Positions 50,801 to 62,209 of a DNA stretch of 64,000 bases are shown here, piece by piece. Numbering within the stretch: position 1 is the first letter of the stretch; each line of letters opens with the position of its first letter. The translations under genes were made by a program, and so were the position numbers. A model generated the notes under the pieces. That model was not told the origin of the DNA, did not search any database, and saw only the letters and a list, made by a program, of their open reading frames with translations. The stretch covers positions 9,176,001 through 9,240,000 of the forward strand of contig OZ059897.1 of assembly GCA_964057225.1 (NCBI GenBank). The letters are read 5' to 3'. This stretch comes from Auanema rhodensis (Eukaryota; Nematoda; Chromadorea; Rhabditida; Rhabditidae).

Positions 50801-52066
50801 CAAATATATGATATGAATAGAAATTAGGAATTGAAAAGATTGCAATGTTAGATGACCAATGCTTCATATGACTTTAGGTAGGAAGTTGTATGTCTCAGAA
50901 AGGAACTTATTCAACGTTTAGATGACGAGAGAATATGCTCAGACTTAACAACTTGAGAACTTTTGATCTCAATTTACAGCTGAAAATAACTTTTTTTTTT
51001 GTTTGACTAAAAGGAATGTATATTCACATAGAAATACTGAATGATATAAAGTACTCTCGGGAGTCTTCCTATATTCTCATTTCAAACGATATGTATCGAA
51101 TATAACTTCATGTATCTAAAATCAACCTGAAACATTCGAAAGATTGAAGGAGCCAACTAAGGAATAACGACAGATTTGAACTAAGCAGAAGAACATGTTT
51201 CCCTCAGTCTCACTGATTTTTGTCCATGAAACCAGAGAGTTTTAAAGAAAATTAGGCGGATCTTTCAGATTTCAGTGATGTCTTTGTGTTCGGATTCTCC
51301 TTGTTATAGTACTAACATGTCCAAAAAAGTTCAACAAGAAAGTGCTCATAAAATACAGAAAATTATAAATAATTTATAAATTGAATTAACTAATTTTACC
51401 CTTTAGAAGTAGTATGTTCTATGAAATTATTTTTGATTTAAGTTCTTCAGTACTTATTAACAAAAGAAAATTTTTTAAAGCAACTCACTTGATCATTCAT
51501 CTAATATTTTTGACCAAAAAATATGAAATTCATTGTTTTTCTTTCATTTAAAGTCTTTTTTTTTGTTTCTTTGATGTGCTAGAAAATTACCAAATTTTTA
51601 AGAAATTGTTTGAAAAAATAGACATCAGAAATGAGAATATTTTATTTTAAAAACAAATAATGAAATGAAAACAATAAAGCTTATATAGTATAGTAAACCC
51701 GTGTGTTGAAAATTAATTACAACCGATATTTTTTTCTTTTTTTTTTCTTTTTAGAAATACATATGTATAAATGATCTTAAAGAGCATTGACCAAAAAACT
51801 AGAATGATTGAAAGATGAAAAACTAAATTAGAAATCAGAAGGCTAATATCCGAAAAAAATAAAAAACATCAAAATTTCTTTTCTTTTTTTTTTGATCGGA
51901 AATACTTTATCACATGTGCAGAAAAAATGATTAAGAAGTCAAATATACATACATCTACATGGATGTATCAAGTGAACTTTAGACGATAGATTATAGCTAT
52001 ATCATTTCTTAGAATATCTTAAATGAATACATCTCTATTTATCTATCTAGCTATCTATCTATCTAT
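47819..52066. other. intergenic sequence
   Basis: Upstream of the ion channel gene and downstream of the sulfotransferase gene. No further exons recognised. A TAAA tetranucleotide run lies at about 47838-47858, directly upstream of the channel start codon, with AT-rich and T-rich tracts elsewhere. A G/A-rich patch lies at 49030-49110. Confidence 0.55.
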
Positions 52067-52070
52067 CTAC
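52033..52070. repeat. (ATCT)n microsatellite overlapping the sulfotransferase stop codon
   Basis: ATCTATCTAGCTATCT-type repeats. The last codons of the 3-O-sulfotransferase and its TAG stop lie at the edge of this tract, so length changes could alter the 3' UTR start but not the folded domain. Confidence 0.85.
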
Positions 52071-53322
52071 CAGCTATACATTCGGTTAATTTGACGGAAA
52101 AATATCTTATTATGTGGTATTAAACGTTCTCTTAATCTTTCTAAAGTACTACTAGATATCTGACGATGTGTTCGTCCTTTACTATTGCCTAAACATCTCA
52201 ATGAACTGGTAGGTGTCTTAAGAAAACAGAAAAATCCTTTTTTCTCATTGAAAACCAGCTGATCAATGGATACTGATGCTGGTAAACTTAAAAATGTTTC
52301 AACTTGGCGAATCTGTAAAAGGATGATGAAAATGATTATTCAGCATTATTCTTCAATGCATACCTCGTTCAATGGATTTCCACGAAATACATCACCATTC
52401 ACCAGCAATATCTGATTTGAAGGAAAATATTTCAACCAATTATCCAAATGCATATGATATATTGAGTTTCTGATTGGTTTGTAAGATAAATTCAATTCTG
52501 TTGTTCCAGGAATGAATACTTCTTTTTCAAATATCGGTAAACTTTTATTTGTTTTCATCTTATTATAATAAACCTGAAAAAAGTTTTAATTAGCATATTA
52601 TATAAAAAAAATTTAACTACGTCATATCCGTTATTTCAAATTTCAAGTAAATTTCAAAACTTTTTTGCTTACGTGAAATACGATTGTAATTTCACTATTT
52701 GTTCTCATCTCTTTCATTTTAGATTAAGATTCTATTTAACATTACCTGGGTAAAATCACTAACAGTTCTTTGAACTGGATCACGGATAATCAAAATTATT
52801 TTCATGTTGGGGTTAAGCTCAAATACTCGTTTAGGAGCTAGCGGACTCGTAAAATATCCCGGAGTTTTTTCTATTACAATCTGTAAAATAGAATTTTAAT
52901 AAACTATATAAATAAAAATCAATTTTTACTTGTTTGTCATTAGTTATAGGCATACATTTCTTGTACCAATCCAAGCCTTTTTCATAATTTAAATCAAAGA
53001 AATGAGTTTCTTTTACAACGGTTTGAATATTTGGATGAAGACTTAAAGCATCTAAGAGAGCTCTTGTGCCACCTTTCCGCACGCCAATGATCAAAGCTGA
53101 CGGAAGTTGGCCAGAAATATTCCTAAACAATCAAAATTTGGGTTCAAAAATGAATAAAAGCAAACAAAACCTATATGGATATACACGTCGACCTATATAA
53201 GCTTCTTGTATTACATCATTTCGAAGATTTTTATATGAAATAATGAATATAGAAACTTGAATGGCCACAAATAGAGCTAATGCTACACAGGCTGTTAATA
53301 AAGTTTCTCGGTTACAGATCAT
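52067..53322 (-). CDS. hst-3-like: heparan sulfate glucosamine 3-O-sulfotransferase, 5 exons, 311 aa
   Basis: Exons 53171-53322, 52930-53122, 52746-52880, 52364-52573 and 52067-52312 join in frame from ATG to TAG. The product is a type II Golgi membrane protein: short cytoplasmic tail, signal anchor at about 8-30, then the sulfotransferase domain. The PAPS 5'-phosphosulfate loop is IIGVRKGGTRALL (62-74). The catalytic-base motif is KETHFFD (Glu89). The 3'-phosphate site is IIRDPVQRTVSDFTQ (146-160). The C-terminal GFFCF...RCLGNSKGR holds the conserved disulfide pair (Cys259, Cys270) and the substrate-side basic motif. The length equals that of the short family members (3-OST-1-like). It transfers sulfate from PAPS to the 3-OH of glucosamine in heparan sulfate. 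The ATG follows TTTTTAGATGTC, so a 5' UTR intron or trans-splice site is possible. The stop codon lies in an ATCT microsatellite. Confidence 0.95.
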
Positions 53323-54730
53323 GACATCTAAAAATTGAAGAAATTGAATTGTAATATAAAGAGAAATGGATATAAATATGTATTACATCAAGAAGATTTA
53401 GACAAATTAAACATGAAATGATGTGAAATAATATTGTTTGTCATTTTCAAAAAGAATAAACACAAAAAAAGTTATAAACATTGAAGCTTAAAATACTGAA
53501 AATGGTGGAACATGCTACTCGCATGAGCTCAGAAAAAGATTTACCAATGCTAAGACCATCATGTTTTCAATAAACACAATGTTTATAATCCATAACTATA
53601 TATGTAGATAGATGTATTAAGTATATGATATAGTTATATATTTAAGATGAAAAAACGCTTTTTTGCTAATAAATTTTGAATTATTCCAAGTTTTTTTCAC
53701 ACAAAAGGAATAAGGAAGAAAGAGATATTTATAATGAACAAGTGCATATAAGATACATATAGTATAGGAAGACGAGTGAAATATGAATATCATGAAGATA
53801 GAAGAGGAATATGAATGATGTGAAACTTTGTAATTAGATACTGAGAAAGTTGAAACGAGAACGGCTTCCCTTATGTAAATGGAGCAATAACTTGAAAATA
53901 AGCTTAAAAGATAATTCACATTTTAGCTACGCACGAATAGAAAAGAAACAATTGTTGAATGATATTATTACAGATAAAAGTTTAAAAAAAATCGGAGTTT
54001 AATATTCATTTTACACATGTACTATTAAAATTTTTATTTAAAATGATGAAATGTAAAAGAAGAAAATTTCATATTTTTTATCAAAAAAAAAGCTGCACAA
54101 TGAAGTATACCGCATAAATACATTTAGATCAAAACAGATTAAAAGCTTTGAGTATGTGTAAGATGGAGCTTGGATTGAAGAAGAATATGAGAGATACTAA
54201 AGGGGTCATTTAGATTCAAATAAGAGCCATCAGAGTACTTTAAGATCAAGCCGCTAATGAGCAAAATATGCAATATTACAAACCTATCTTTAAGGCACAT
54301 AAAACTATCACTTAATGTAACTATATTTTATAAATTATTTATTACTTAATTATATATTTTTAAGATTAAAATGCGATGAAATTGAATTAAAATAATTTTA
54401 TTGAAGTTTAAGTTCTATATTAGAATAGCAATTAGCATATAATTAGATGAGATGTGAGGTATAGTTACGTGAATTTCACGTTACTTTTCATATTTTATTG
54501 ATAAAAGCAATGAACCGGTTGATTTTACTATCGAGAATCTGCATTTGTAGTTACGAATTTATTTCTAAAAACTCATTGAAATCGTAGAACATATTCAATG
54601 AAAATCATTTATATCTTAAAGAAATTAAACTGAAGATAAATGAAGAAAGAAAAGTAGTAAACATTGAAACTAAAAAGATGTTCAATTCAATTATTAGTAA
54701 AGCTGATCTGATACATTTCAAATAAACTCA
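53323..54730. other. intergenic sequence
   Basis: Upstream flank of the sulfotransferase gene. No other gene is supported; the open frame on the minus strand at 53617-53919 is AT-rich and has no similarity. Confidence 0.5.
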
Positions 54731-55388
54731 ATGAAACTGCTCTCTCAATTCAGCCGGAGCTCTAAGCAAACACTTGATGATGAAGACTGGTAAGTGATAC
54801 TACTAGTATAGAAGACAAGTAAAACAAGTCATCTACTGAATAGTAAGAATAGAATTTAATATAATATTTTAAATATAAGAAATAGTTAATGAAAGAATAG
54901 CAATATGGCATATATTAAAATCTTAATATATAATAAAATTTTATAAATTGTTAGTTAGCTATGATATTCAGAAAAAATATTATAATATAGATAACTATAT
55001 GAATATAACGTTTTAACTATTCATATTTGATAGATGAATGAACTAATAGCATTAGAAGGATTATGCATGACTAATATAAATTGTTTTGAAAATTAAAGAA
55101 ATAGTCATAAACTCTAAATAACTTTCCTTATACTAGAATGAAGATTAAGATAATTATTATTAGAATTTGAAATTGATTGGGATTCATAACATTTAAAAGA
55201 AGAAATTATGGTTTTGAAGTTATTATGTGTGTATGTAATCAGCCATTATGGTTTGAACACATTCACATAGTTATGTTGCTCGGGCAACAAATCTCATCTG
55301 CCTGTCAGATGCTTCTGTTTTTCTTCAATTTGATCGTAATTTGGAACAAACTACCGACAAAAGAAAAACCTTTTTGAATATAAGATAA
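54731..55388 (+). CDS. possible two-exon gene for a 58-aa protein
   Basis: 54731-54789 starts with ATG and ends in a strong donor (GACTG|GTAAGT, phase 2). 55271-55388 follows CACATAG, completes the codon and stays open to TAA. It would encode MKLLSQFSRSSKQTLDDED then YVARATNLICLSDASVFLQF and a Lys/Arg-rich tail. No signal peptide, no domain. Evidence is only phase agreement, composition and the donor; the acceptor is weak. It may be a chance combination. Confidence 0.25.
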
Positions 55389-58127
55389 ATCATGAGGAAA
55401 TAAAGGTTTGATTGAAGAATAATGTAGAAATAGATTAAATTGAAATTAATAGAAAAAAAAACATATCATTGTCATTGAGGTCAAACAGAAGCCATGTAAT
55501 AGGGAATCAAATACAAAAAACGGATTGAATTGAATAGGAATGTAAAATAGAACTGCTTCAACCACAATAATATGAAAAGTAATCGAAAGCAGAGATTGAG
55601 GCGATTGGTATTATATGATATGCATGTATACTACGTGATTTATACTATATGGTTAGGATGATAGCTCTGTCAAGTTCAATACAACCCACTTAGCATGTTA
55701 CAATCGTCTAAGAAATCTATCAACAACGGAAGTTGTCATAAAGGAATTGTATTTGAATATGTGAATGTTTGAGGCCGTTCATAATAGTTTTTCCTTTTAA
55801 TGAATGATCTCTCACCATCTTTCTCTCTATATCTCTCTCGCTCTCTCTTTCTCCCTGCCTCTATTTCTCTTTATGAATATATATGACATACCGTTTTCAT
55901 ATCAAAAGATTCTTTTTGGGTTGTTGTTCACCGTCTCACTTAACCTCAAAATGCCTTTTAGGCTCTTTATACCTGTATGCTATCCTATTCTACTAGTGTT
56001 ATCTCTTTGCTCTCTCATATTCTCTTTCTATATCTCTCTCTTCTTTACTTTATTCTTGTCAAGAGAACATTAGCTCATGAATACAACTGACCTTGCAGAT
56101 TTTAGCACTCATGGCTGTCAACTTTTCACTATAATCTATGTTTAAATATGCTATAATAATAAAACTTTCTTTCTCTTTCTTCATTATAATATTTCAATAA
56201 ACTATACATATCATCATATATACATAGATCTTCATAAATAAAGATTTAAAAACAAAATAAAAGATATAAATTAAACGAAAGAATCAAAAGAAATGGAATT
56301 AATCTATGACCTAGACTAATATACAATAATAATATATTTCATTCATATTATAATTTCTTTTCAATTCTTACTCACATTGTTCACATTTTTTCTTCAATTT
56401 ATTACAAAAAAGCTACAAAGCTGGGCAATTTATAAAACAAAATTAACAAAACAAATATCGACGACGGCTGTTTTCAATTGAAGAAAAATACTTTTCGTTT
56501 CGAATTTGTGACCATGTAGTCGGTGCAATCACACAAAAATATTATATTTAAGGTGGTAGAAATAATAAAAATAAAGAAAAGATGAATAAACATATTAGGA
56601 AAAATAGCTGCTATAGCGACAGCACGAATATCTGATTCAATAGTCTATGACGAGGGTCTGGAAGGGCTGTGTATGGTCAGCAGACGGTCAGGCGCCATTT
56701 GTTGGTTAGTTGAAACAATTGTAACACTCAGGTCAAAAGAAACAATTATAATTCAAGAATAGAGTTGTTGTATGAAAAGAAGAATAAAGGGCGCAAAAAC
56801 ATAGAGCAATATGTTGAGAACGATTTAATGAGTTTTGAAAGGTGAAGATGGAATCGTAAAATTGAGAGAAATTGAAATAAAAATTAGTTAGCTATTAACT
56901 TAAAGAGAAGTTGTGAAGCTTTTAAAACTTTGCAAATGATTTCTGAGTGGAGCGTAGGAGCATGTTTACTGGCTGGCTTAGCTGTAAAACCTATTGCGCA
57001 TCTGGGGACAATGGGAGGATTGCAGAGAATGCTGTGAAATGAAGATGGCGAAGACGTGAACTACGACGACGATAGATGGATGGCTGATACGATGAACTAT
57101 ACATTGCTCAACAGATTGTCCATCTTTTCTTTCTGTTCTTAAGAAAATTGAATGACAAGTGTATTAAAGCAAAAGCTTAAAGCCTAGAATTGTCTAGATA
57201 AACGATTACAAGTCGGTGATAAATAAGCAGTTGAAGATTGAAAGTTCTGAGAGAGCTAAAGACATTTCAAAACTTGAAGCTTAGCGCCTTCATCTGAGTA
57301 GCCAACAGGTGATAACGATAAATGAGGATTTTGAAGAGCAGGCGGCAAAGTTGTTGTGAAATGCAGAAAAAATTGGAAAAAGGCGACAACGCTGCAACAA
57401 TTAGCTTTGGCCGGTATTTTGAGACGATTGGATGAAAAATTAGGAGTCAGCTGTTGGCTGTCAGCTGTCCAACGCTATATTGAAAAGTTCAAAGAAAAGG
57501 CTTAGGACTGATGAAAGAAAAAATACTAAAGAGTTACAGATAAAGTAAGACAAAAGAGCAGAAGTAAAGATTAGAGAGGTGACGGAAATAAGACAGAAAT
57601 ATAGATATACAAGGGTCATCATTAGTCTTAGATTAAGAACAATAAGTCTGCTGGTGCTCTTAAAACAACTGGCGATTAGAGCAATAACTCTTATAGATCT
57701 ATTAAACGATAACTAACTAATAAATCATTCAAAATCAAAAAAAATTAACTTTTTAATGATTTTACTGTTAAAATGAAATGCTGCTAACAATAATGTTTTT
57801 ATCTAAAATCTAAATTAAATAAATATATACATAGGCATATATGTATGTATATGTATGGATTTGATCTAAATACTCACGGTGATTAAGTTGTCACGTAACT
57901 AAGCTAGCTGACCTGGAGATATGAACATGTCCAATTAAGATTACAAGATAACAAGAGCAAGAGTTTAAATATATTTCGCTTATGAAACTTATCTCTTTTT
58001 TTTTACTGTAATTTCTATTTTTTACTTTCTTTTTATAAGTTCTACTTTCGATATCTTTCTTCCTGTTTTTTGAAATCAAAACATGATAATGTGAAAGTTC
58101 AACCCTATTACCATTTAAAATATTATT
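55389..58127. other. intergenic sequence
   Basis: No gene recognised. CT-rich stretches at 55815-56050 create a hydrophobic frame that is not credible as a gene. 56640-57480 is richer in GC, without splice-supported coding frames. Confidence 0.5.
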
Positions 58128-58245
58128 ATCCCGCTCTTTCGAGGGGATTCCAAAAAATGAATTTACTCATATGCGTCCCTATGCACGGAAATCTTTAGTA
58201 AAAGGCGAAAGATTTTCACGGAGAATTGCAAAGGAACCAGAGGAT
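58128..58245 (-). ncRNA. U5: U5 spliceosomal snRNA
   Basis: The minus strand starts near CTCTGGTTCC (the U5 5' stem I sequence). It carries the invariant loop I, CGCCTTTTACTAAAGATTT, which aligns exons in the spliceosome, flanked by complementary stem arms (AATCTTT / AAAGATT). It ends with an Sm site (ATTTTTTGG) followed by a 3' hairpin ATCCC-CTC-GAAA-GAG-GGGAT with a GNRA-type tetraloop. About 118 nt, the normal size for U5. The end positions are inferred within a few bases. It is on the same strand as the 5S gene, whose 3' end is 93 bp upstream; that short gap must hold its promoter. No clear PSE could be assigned. Confidence 0.95.
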
Positions 58246-58338
58246 ACATAACTTTGGTACGTAAAGACACTTGGTGTAAAGTTGTACCGTATCTAATATG
58301 GGTGTACTAATATTGTCGGTTTTTAAAGAAAACAAAAA

Positions 58339-58456
58339 GCTTACGGCACCCGGGATTCCCAAGCCGTCTCCGATCCAAGTACTAACCGGGCCCAACGTTG
58401 CTTGACTTGCCAGATCGGACGGGATGGCGTACTTTCAACGTGGTATGGTCGTAAGC
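58339..58456 (-). rRNA. 5S rRNA: 5S ribosomal RNA
   Basis: A 118-nt gene with complementary ends (GCTTACGACC ... GTAAGC) and the conserved internal promoter region GATCTGGCAAGTCAAGCAAC. It also has the AGTACTTGGATCGGAGACGG block. It resembles the Caenorhabditis 5S sequence along its whole length. A TTTTT Pol III terminator follows directly (58334-58338). A TATATAA-like sequence lies about 35 bp upstream. Only one copy is present in the window and no SL1 RNA gene was found beside it, unlike the 5S-SL1 tandem array of Caenorhabditis. Confidence 0.97.
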
Positions 58457-58714
58457 GATGCTGTGCAATTGTTCTGTCATTATATAAAGTGTCGTACAAT
58501 GCTATTGAATTTTTCAAAAAAATATTTTTTATTTCAAAAATGTCAAAAATGTCCATTTCGAAATTTGAAATAAATAAATCTTCTTATTTGAAATCGAGAG
58601 ATAAATCTTATGAGGAACTGAACGAATTCTCACTTGTTGTGAAATAGGAAATTTCAAACATTTCATAAAAAATTTTCTTATCAGTAATAATTGTTTCTGG
58701 TTTCTAAAAGAGAT

Positions 58715-58786
58715 AGGTCCCGGGGAGATTTGAACTCCCGTCGCAGGATTCAGAGTCCTGAGTGCTAACCGCTACACCACGGGACC
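58715..58786 (-). tRNA. trnQ-CUG: tRNA-Gln (anticodon CTG)
   Basis: A 72-nt cloverleaf. The acceptor stem is GGTCCCG paired with CGGGACC. The D arm contains TAGCGGTTAGCA. The anticodon stem CAGGA/TCCTG carries loop CTCTGAA with anticodon CTG (codon CAG). The T arm is CGGGAGTTCAAATCTCCCC. Internal A and B boxes are intact, and a TTTT run lies just beyond the 3' end as terminator. No intron. Confidence 0.97.
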
Positions 58787-59452
58787 GCTGAGCTTATACG
58801 AATGGTCGTGATTGATGTCTTAAAGTGACGATGATGAGAGAGTGAGAGATACGTTCCGTTTTAAAAGACGTTCATCATAAGACCTTCTTTCAGTAGTTTG
58901 TCGATCTGATCTTAACGCCAAATGTTGTGATAAGTCTCGTTTATTTGCCCATAGAAAGATTCCGTTTTGATACAATTCTTCAGGAAATAATGCATTTTTG
59001 TGATAAGAATACACAACTTGAAGTATATTTTCTTTATGAGAAATAAAAAGTTATTATAAACCAAATATAGATGTCGTAAGTAAGTGGATGCCAACATGAT
59101 CAAGAACTATCTATTGAAGTTTGAATCACACTTTAAGCTTAAGTATCTGAGTCTGAGTCTATTGAATGAGATGTATATACATATCTATATGTTCATACTC
59201 TATTCACGTCCTCCTTTCAATAGTAACAGATAATCGGCAAAAATAGCCACAATTCCTGTATAAACTTCATTGAATCCAGCATTCCAAACGATTATATTCG
59301 TCAAAGAAGATTCGCCTTGCTTCATCAGTCAGGCCCAACATCAACATAGTCAGTCTTAGCCTGGCTCGTGTACCTGGCTATATCTCTCTTTGGCTATTTT
59401 CGTCAGTCAGATCCACAGCAATTGAAATTGGTGTATTGATTCCACAACAGAT
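58787..59452. other. intergenic sequence and promoter of the next gene
   Basis: Between the tRNA and the first secreted-protein gene. No coding exon seen; the open frames on the minus strand (58820-59103) have no similarity. Confidence 0.5.
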
Positions 59453-60165
59453 ATGCGTTTCATCCTATTCACTGCAATTATCTTCAGTGAAGTTTGTATA
59501 GGTATTTCTTGAAATATATTCTCTCGTGCATGAAGATAAACTATTTTCTATTTTAGCTCAAATCTTTAACATCCCATTGCCATTCGGTGGCTTGGGATTC
59601 AAGAAAAGAGATGACGGCAAGGTATAAAGAAATGTTTCATAAGCATCATATGACCTTTTCAATTGAATAGGTTGAAATCATTGGCGGACAAGATGTTAAC
59701 ATTTTCGGATGGGGTGGCAGACGAAATGTCAAACTTGTAGCTGGTGATGGCACATTTAATATACAAAGTTGGTTGTGAAAAAAAACTTTTCTTTTCACAT
59801 TAAACGTTATTGCAACATCGTTTCAGAAGAAGATGCTGCCTATGTGAATGGGTCTGAATATGGTGGAGCAAATTCTTTTGAATTTGACAAACAACGAGGA
59901 ATCGATGTTGGAACGAATCTGACCTTAGCGAATCAGAAAGCTGTTGTGAGTTTTTTTTCATTTTTGAAACAAACATCAAAATCAAAAAATTGCTATACGG
60001 CTTATCAAATAAGAAAAAGTTGTTCAATGATGATAATTGGAGATTAAAAAACCAAATAACTTATCAACGTTTCAGGGTGGAATTGGAAAAGAAGTTGGAT
60101 TTCTAGAAGGGTTATTCTCTGCTATACGTGGTTTTGGAGCACCAATACCATCAAAACCTCAATAA
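59453..60165 (+). CDS. small secreted protein, 5 exons, 139 aa, unknown function
   Basis: Exons 59453-59501, 59557-59621, 59671-59767, 59827-59945 and 60076-60165 join in frame from ATG to TAA with introns of 49-130 bp. The signal peptide is MRFILFTAIIFSEVCIA. The mature part begins QIFNIPLPFGGLGFKKR, in which KKR could be a processing site. It then has Gly-rich segments (FGWGGRRNVKLVAGDGTFN) and a middle part YVNGSEYGGANSFEFDKQRG with alternating polar/hydrophobic residues, and an N-glycosylation site (NLT). No cysteines are seen in the mature protein and no domain is recognised. AATAAA polyadenylation signals follow the stop at once. It is the first of three secreted-protein genes on this strand. 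The third donor (CAAA|GTTGGT) is weak, but the frame supports it. Confidence 0.78.
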
Positions 60166-61529
60166 ATTATAATAAATCTTATATTTAACTATATTTCTGT
60201 CTGAACATTTGATGTTTTTTTCTTCAAAATAAATATAAACAATAGCTCTTGAGAATCGAACATCATTCAATACAACTCTTCCAATTTTTTTTATCAAAAT
60301 TTTTTAACCAAATGAAGTAGAATAGTTATCAGAGGGTAAAACTAGTTTCAATTCTCAGAAAAAAAGAAGCCAAGTGGACGACACAAATTGGCTTTCCTAG
60401 TATTGTCTGCCATTTAGCGATACTCGAGAAATAGCCTTGTTTTCAAGGTCTCTCCATAGTCCGTCCGATTACCAGTTGCCACGATGATGTCTCTTCATTT
60501 CATTTGTTATTTGAGATAGTTTGAGATTTCTGTATCTGTATCTATATCTGAAAAATATATATTGTGAATATGATTTTCATTGAAAATGCGGTTAATTTAT
60601 GAGTGTGATTAAGTGAGAAATTCGAAAAAATTGAAATATAAACTTCGTTGATCATGCCAGTCATGACGGTGACCGGAACAATAAGATCAAGAACTGGGTT
60701 AAGCAGTTGCCAAACATGCCAATGTTTGATTTATTAGTTTTCAGCTAAAACTGCTTAAACTACATTCAACTGTTTTAAAGAAAAAAAGAATCAGAAGCCT
60801 CATCTGCTAATGATTTCTGGCAAAAACTCAATATGACAAGTTAAAACAGAACATTGTTAATGCTACTATATTCCAGCTTGGTCTAAGTTTTATTTAGGTT
60901 TTTATAACTTCATGCTCGAGAAATGTTATACTGAATCTTATAATAAACTATTATTTCGTTACAGTAACTAGTAGAATTCAATATTTTTTTTTCGTCTCAA
61001 CATCTGATGACATTGGAATGAAATAAAGTGTTATAAATGACGACAAACTAACTTTTTTAGATCAATTGACCTAAGATGAACTATTTTAATTTGACTTTCT
61101 GTTCCTGAACAGTTTATCTGGAAATTGGTTCATCCAATTATCGTACTACTTATATGTTTCATGACAAGAAAGGGCGTGATTTGGCAAATTCAAAGTTTAG
61201 TTCTGGGCGCATCTTCGACGTCGTCAATTGACGTCGTTTCTTCATCCCTGAACAAAAATGTTTCCTATACATTCTCAATAATAAAACTTTCTGATTTTTT
61301 ACTATGCTTTACCATTACCGCTATGAGTTTTTTTAGTTTTTTCCAAGTAATTAAAGACTTCAACAAACTTTTATCTGAGAGTACTATCACATGGCAACAG
61401 AAAAGTTATCACAATATTTCAGTTTTTTCAAATTTCGTTTCGTTTTTTTCTAAAATTCTTCTTATTTTATTCATGTTTTTATAGAAAATTATATTATTTA
61501 GTTAGTAATTTCATTTTCAGAGCTAAAAC
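60166..61529. other. intergenic sequence
   Basis: No supported gene. The 119-codon open frame at 61125-61484 is hydrophobic and T-rich and looks accidental. An inverted repeat (TTAAGCAGTT near 60692, AACTGCTTAA near 60757) lies at 60690-60768. Two GACGTC-containing sites lie near 61219-61235, upstream of the next gene. Confidence 0.45.
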
Positions 61530-62209
61530 ATGAGATCATTAATTGTATTTGTTGGTTTATGCTGTCTGGCTTTTGCCCTTCAAGGATCTGAAAATCAAGA
61601 ATTTGAGGTTATCATTTGAATTTTGATCTAAACCTTATGATTTGATTATTTTGAAAAAAAATTGAAAAAAAGTATTAAAGCTTATCAATTCAAACGGTAT
61701 GTCCTTGGATGTCACGATCTTTGACCAAGAGTTAGTAGTGGCCCATGCAAGGACAAAATATTTTTATTTTATTTCGTTTGATCGTGATCATTTTAACTTT
61801 TTACTAGTGAAAACGAAAACAACGATTTGAAATTCAAGTAGTGAATTAAGTTTTCTTGACTTAGAATGACGACAACCTGAGGCTTGTACATGCTCCTCCA
61901 TTAGCTCCATTACCAGATATGACTAGTCTTCATAACTCCGGACCACCAGGTTTCATTCAAGTTTCTGAATCAGAACAAAAAAAGAGAATTCATGAAATTC
62001 ACACCTTAAAATACGTGTTACAGGTTTTGCCCCACCACATGACATCATGGTCAAAATTAGAGAAAGTTATTTGAAAAGAGTTAGTTACACTACAATAAAA
62101 AACATTTATCGTGACACTGAATTATCTCAAATGATTTCAGAAGAGAGTTCATGGACTATCAAGAAGAAAGCAAGCTGGTGATGATGATTTTGTTGCCAAG
62201 CAGCTATAG
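61530..62209 (+). CDS. small secreted peptide precursor-like protein, 4 exons, 95 aa
   Basis: Exons 61530-61607, 61865-61949, 62024-62079 and 62141-62209 join in frame from ATG to TAG. The signal peptide is MRSLIVFVGLCCLAFALQG. The rest is short and free of cysteines. It has a Pro-rich segment (VHAPPLAPLPDM, then SGPPGFAPPHD), a basic cluster SYLKRKRVHGLSRRK with dibasic sites, and an acidic tail AGDDDFVAKQL. The layout (signal peptide, short linker, Lys-Arg and Arg-Arg sites) resembles a peptide-hormone or neuropeptide-like precursor, but no known peptide motif is recognised. The donors after exon 1 (GAG|GTTATC) and exon 2 (GTTTCA) are non-consensus, so other splicing is possible. Exon 2 can also be read through its intron. 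Confidence 0.7.

Noticed and set aside
58128-58338. SL RNA gene beside the 5S gene
   Set aside because: The Sm site and 3' hairpin here belong to a U5 snRNA (invariant loop I present); no SL1-like leader sequence was found.
61125-61484. 119-codon hydrophobic frame upstream of the precursor-like gene
   Set aside because: T-rich sequence with irregular hydrophobic composition, no signal-peptide-like start and no similarity; more likely promoter DNA.
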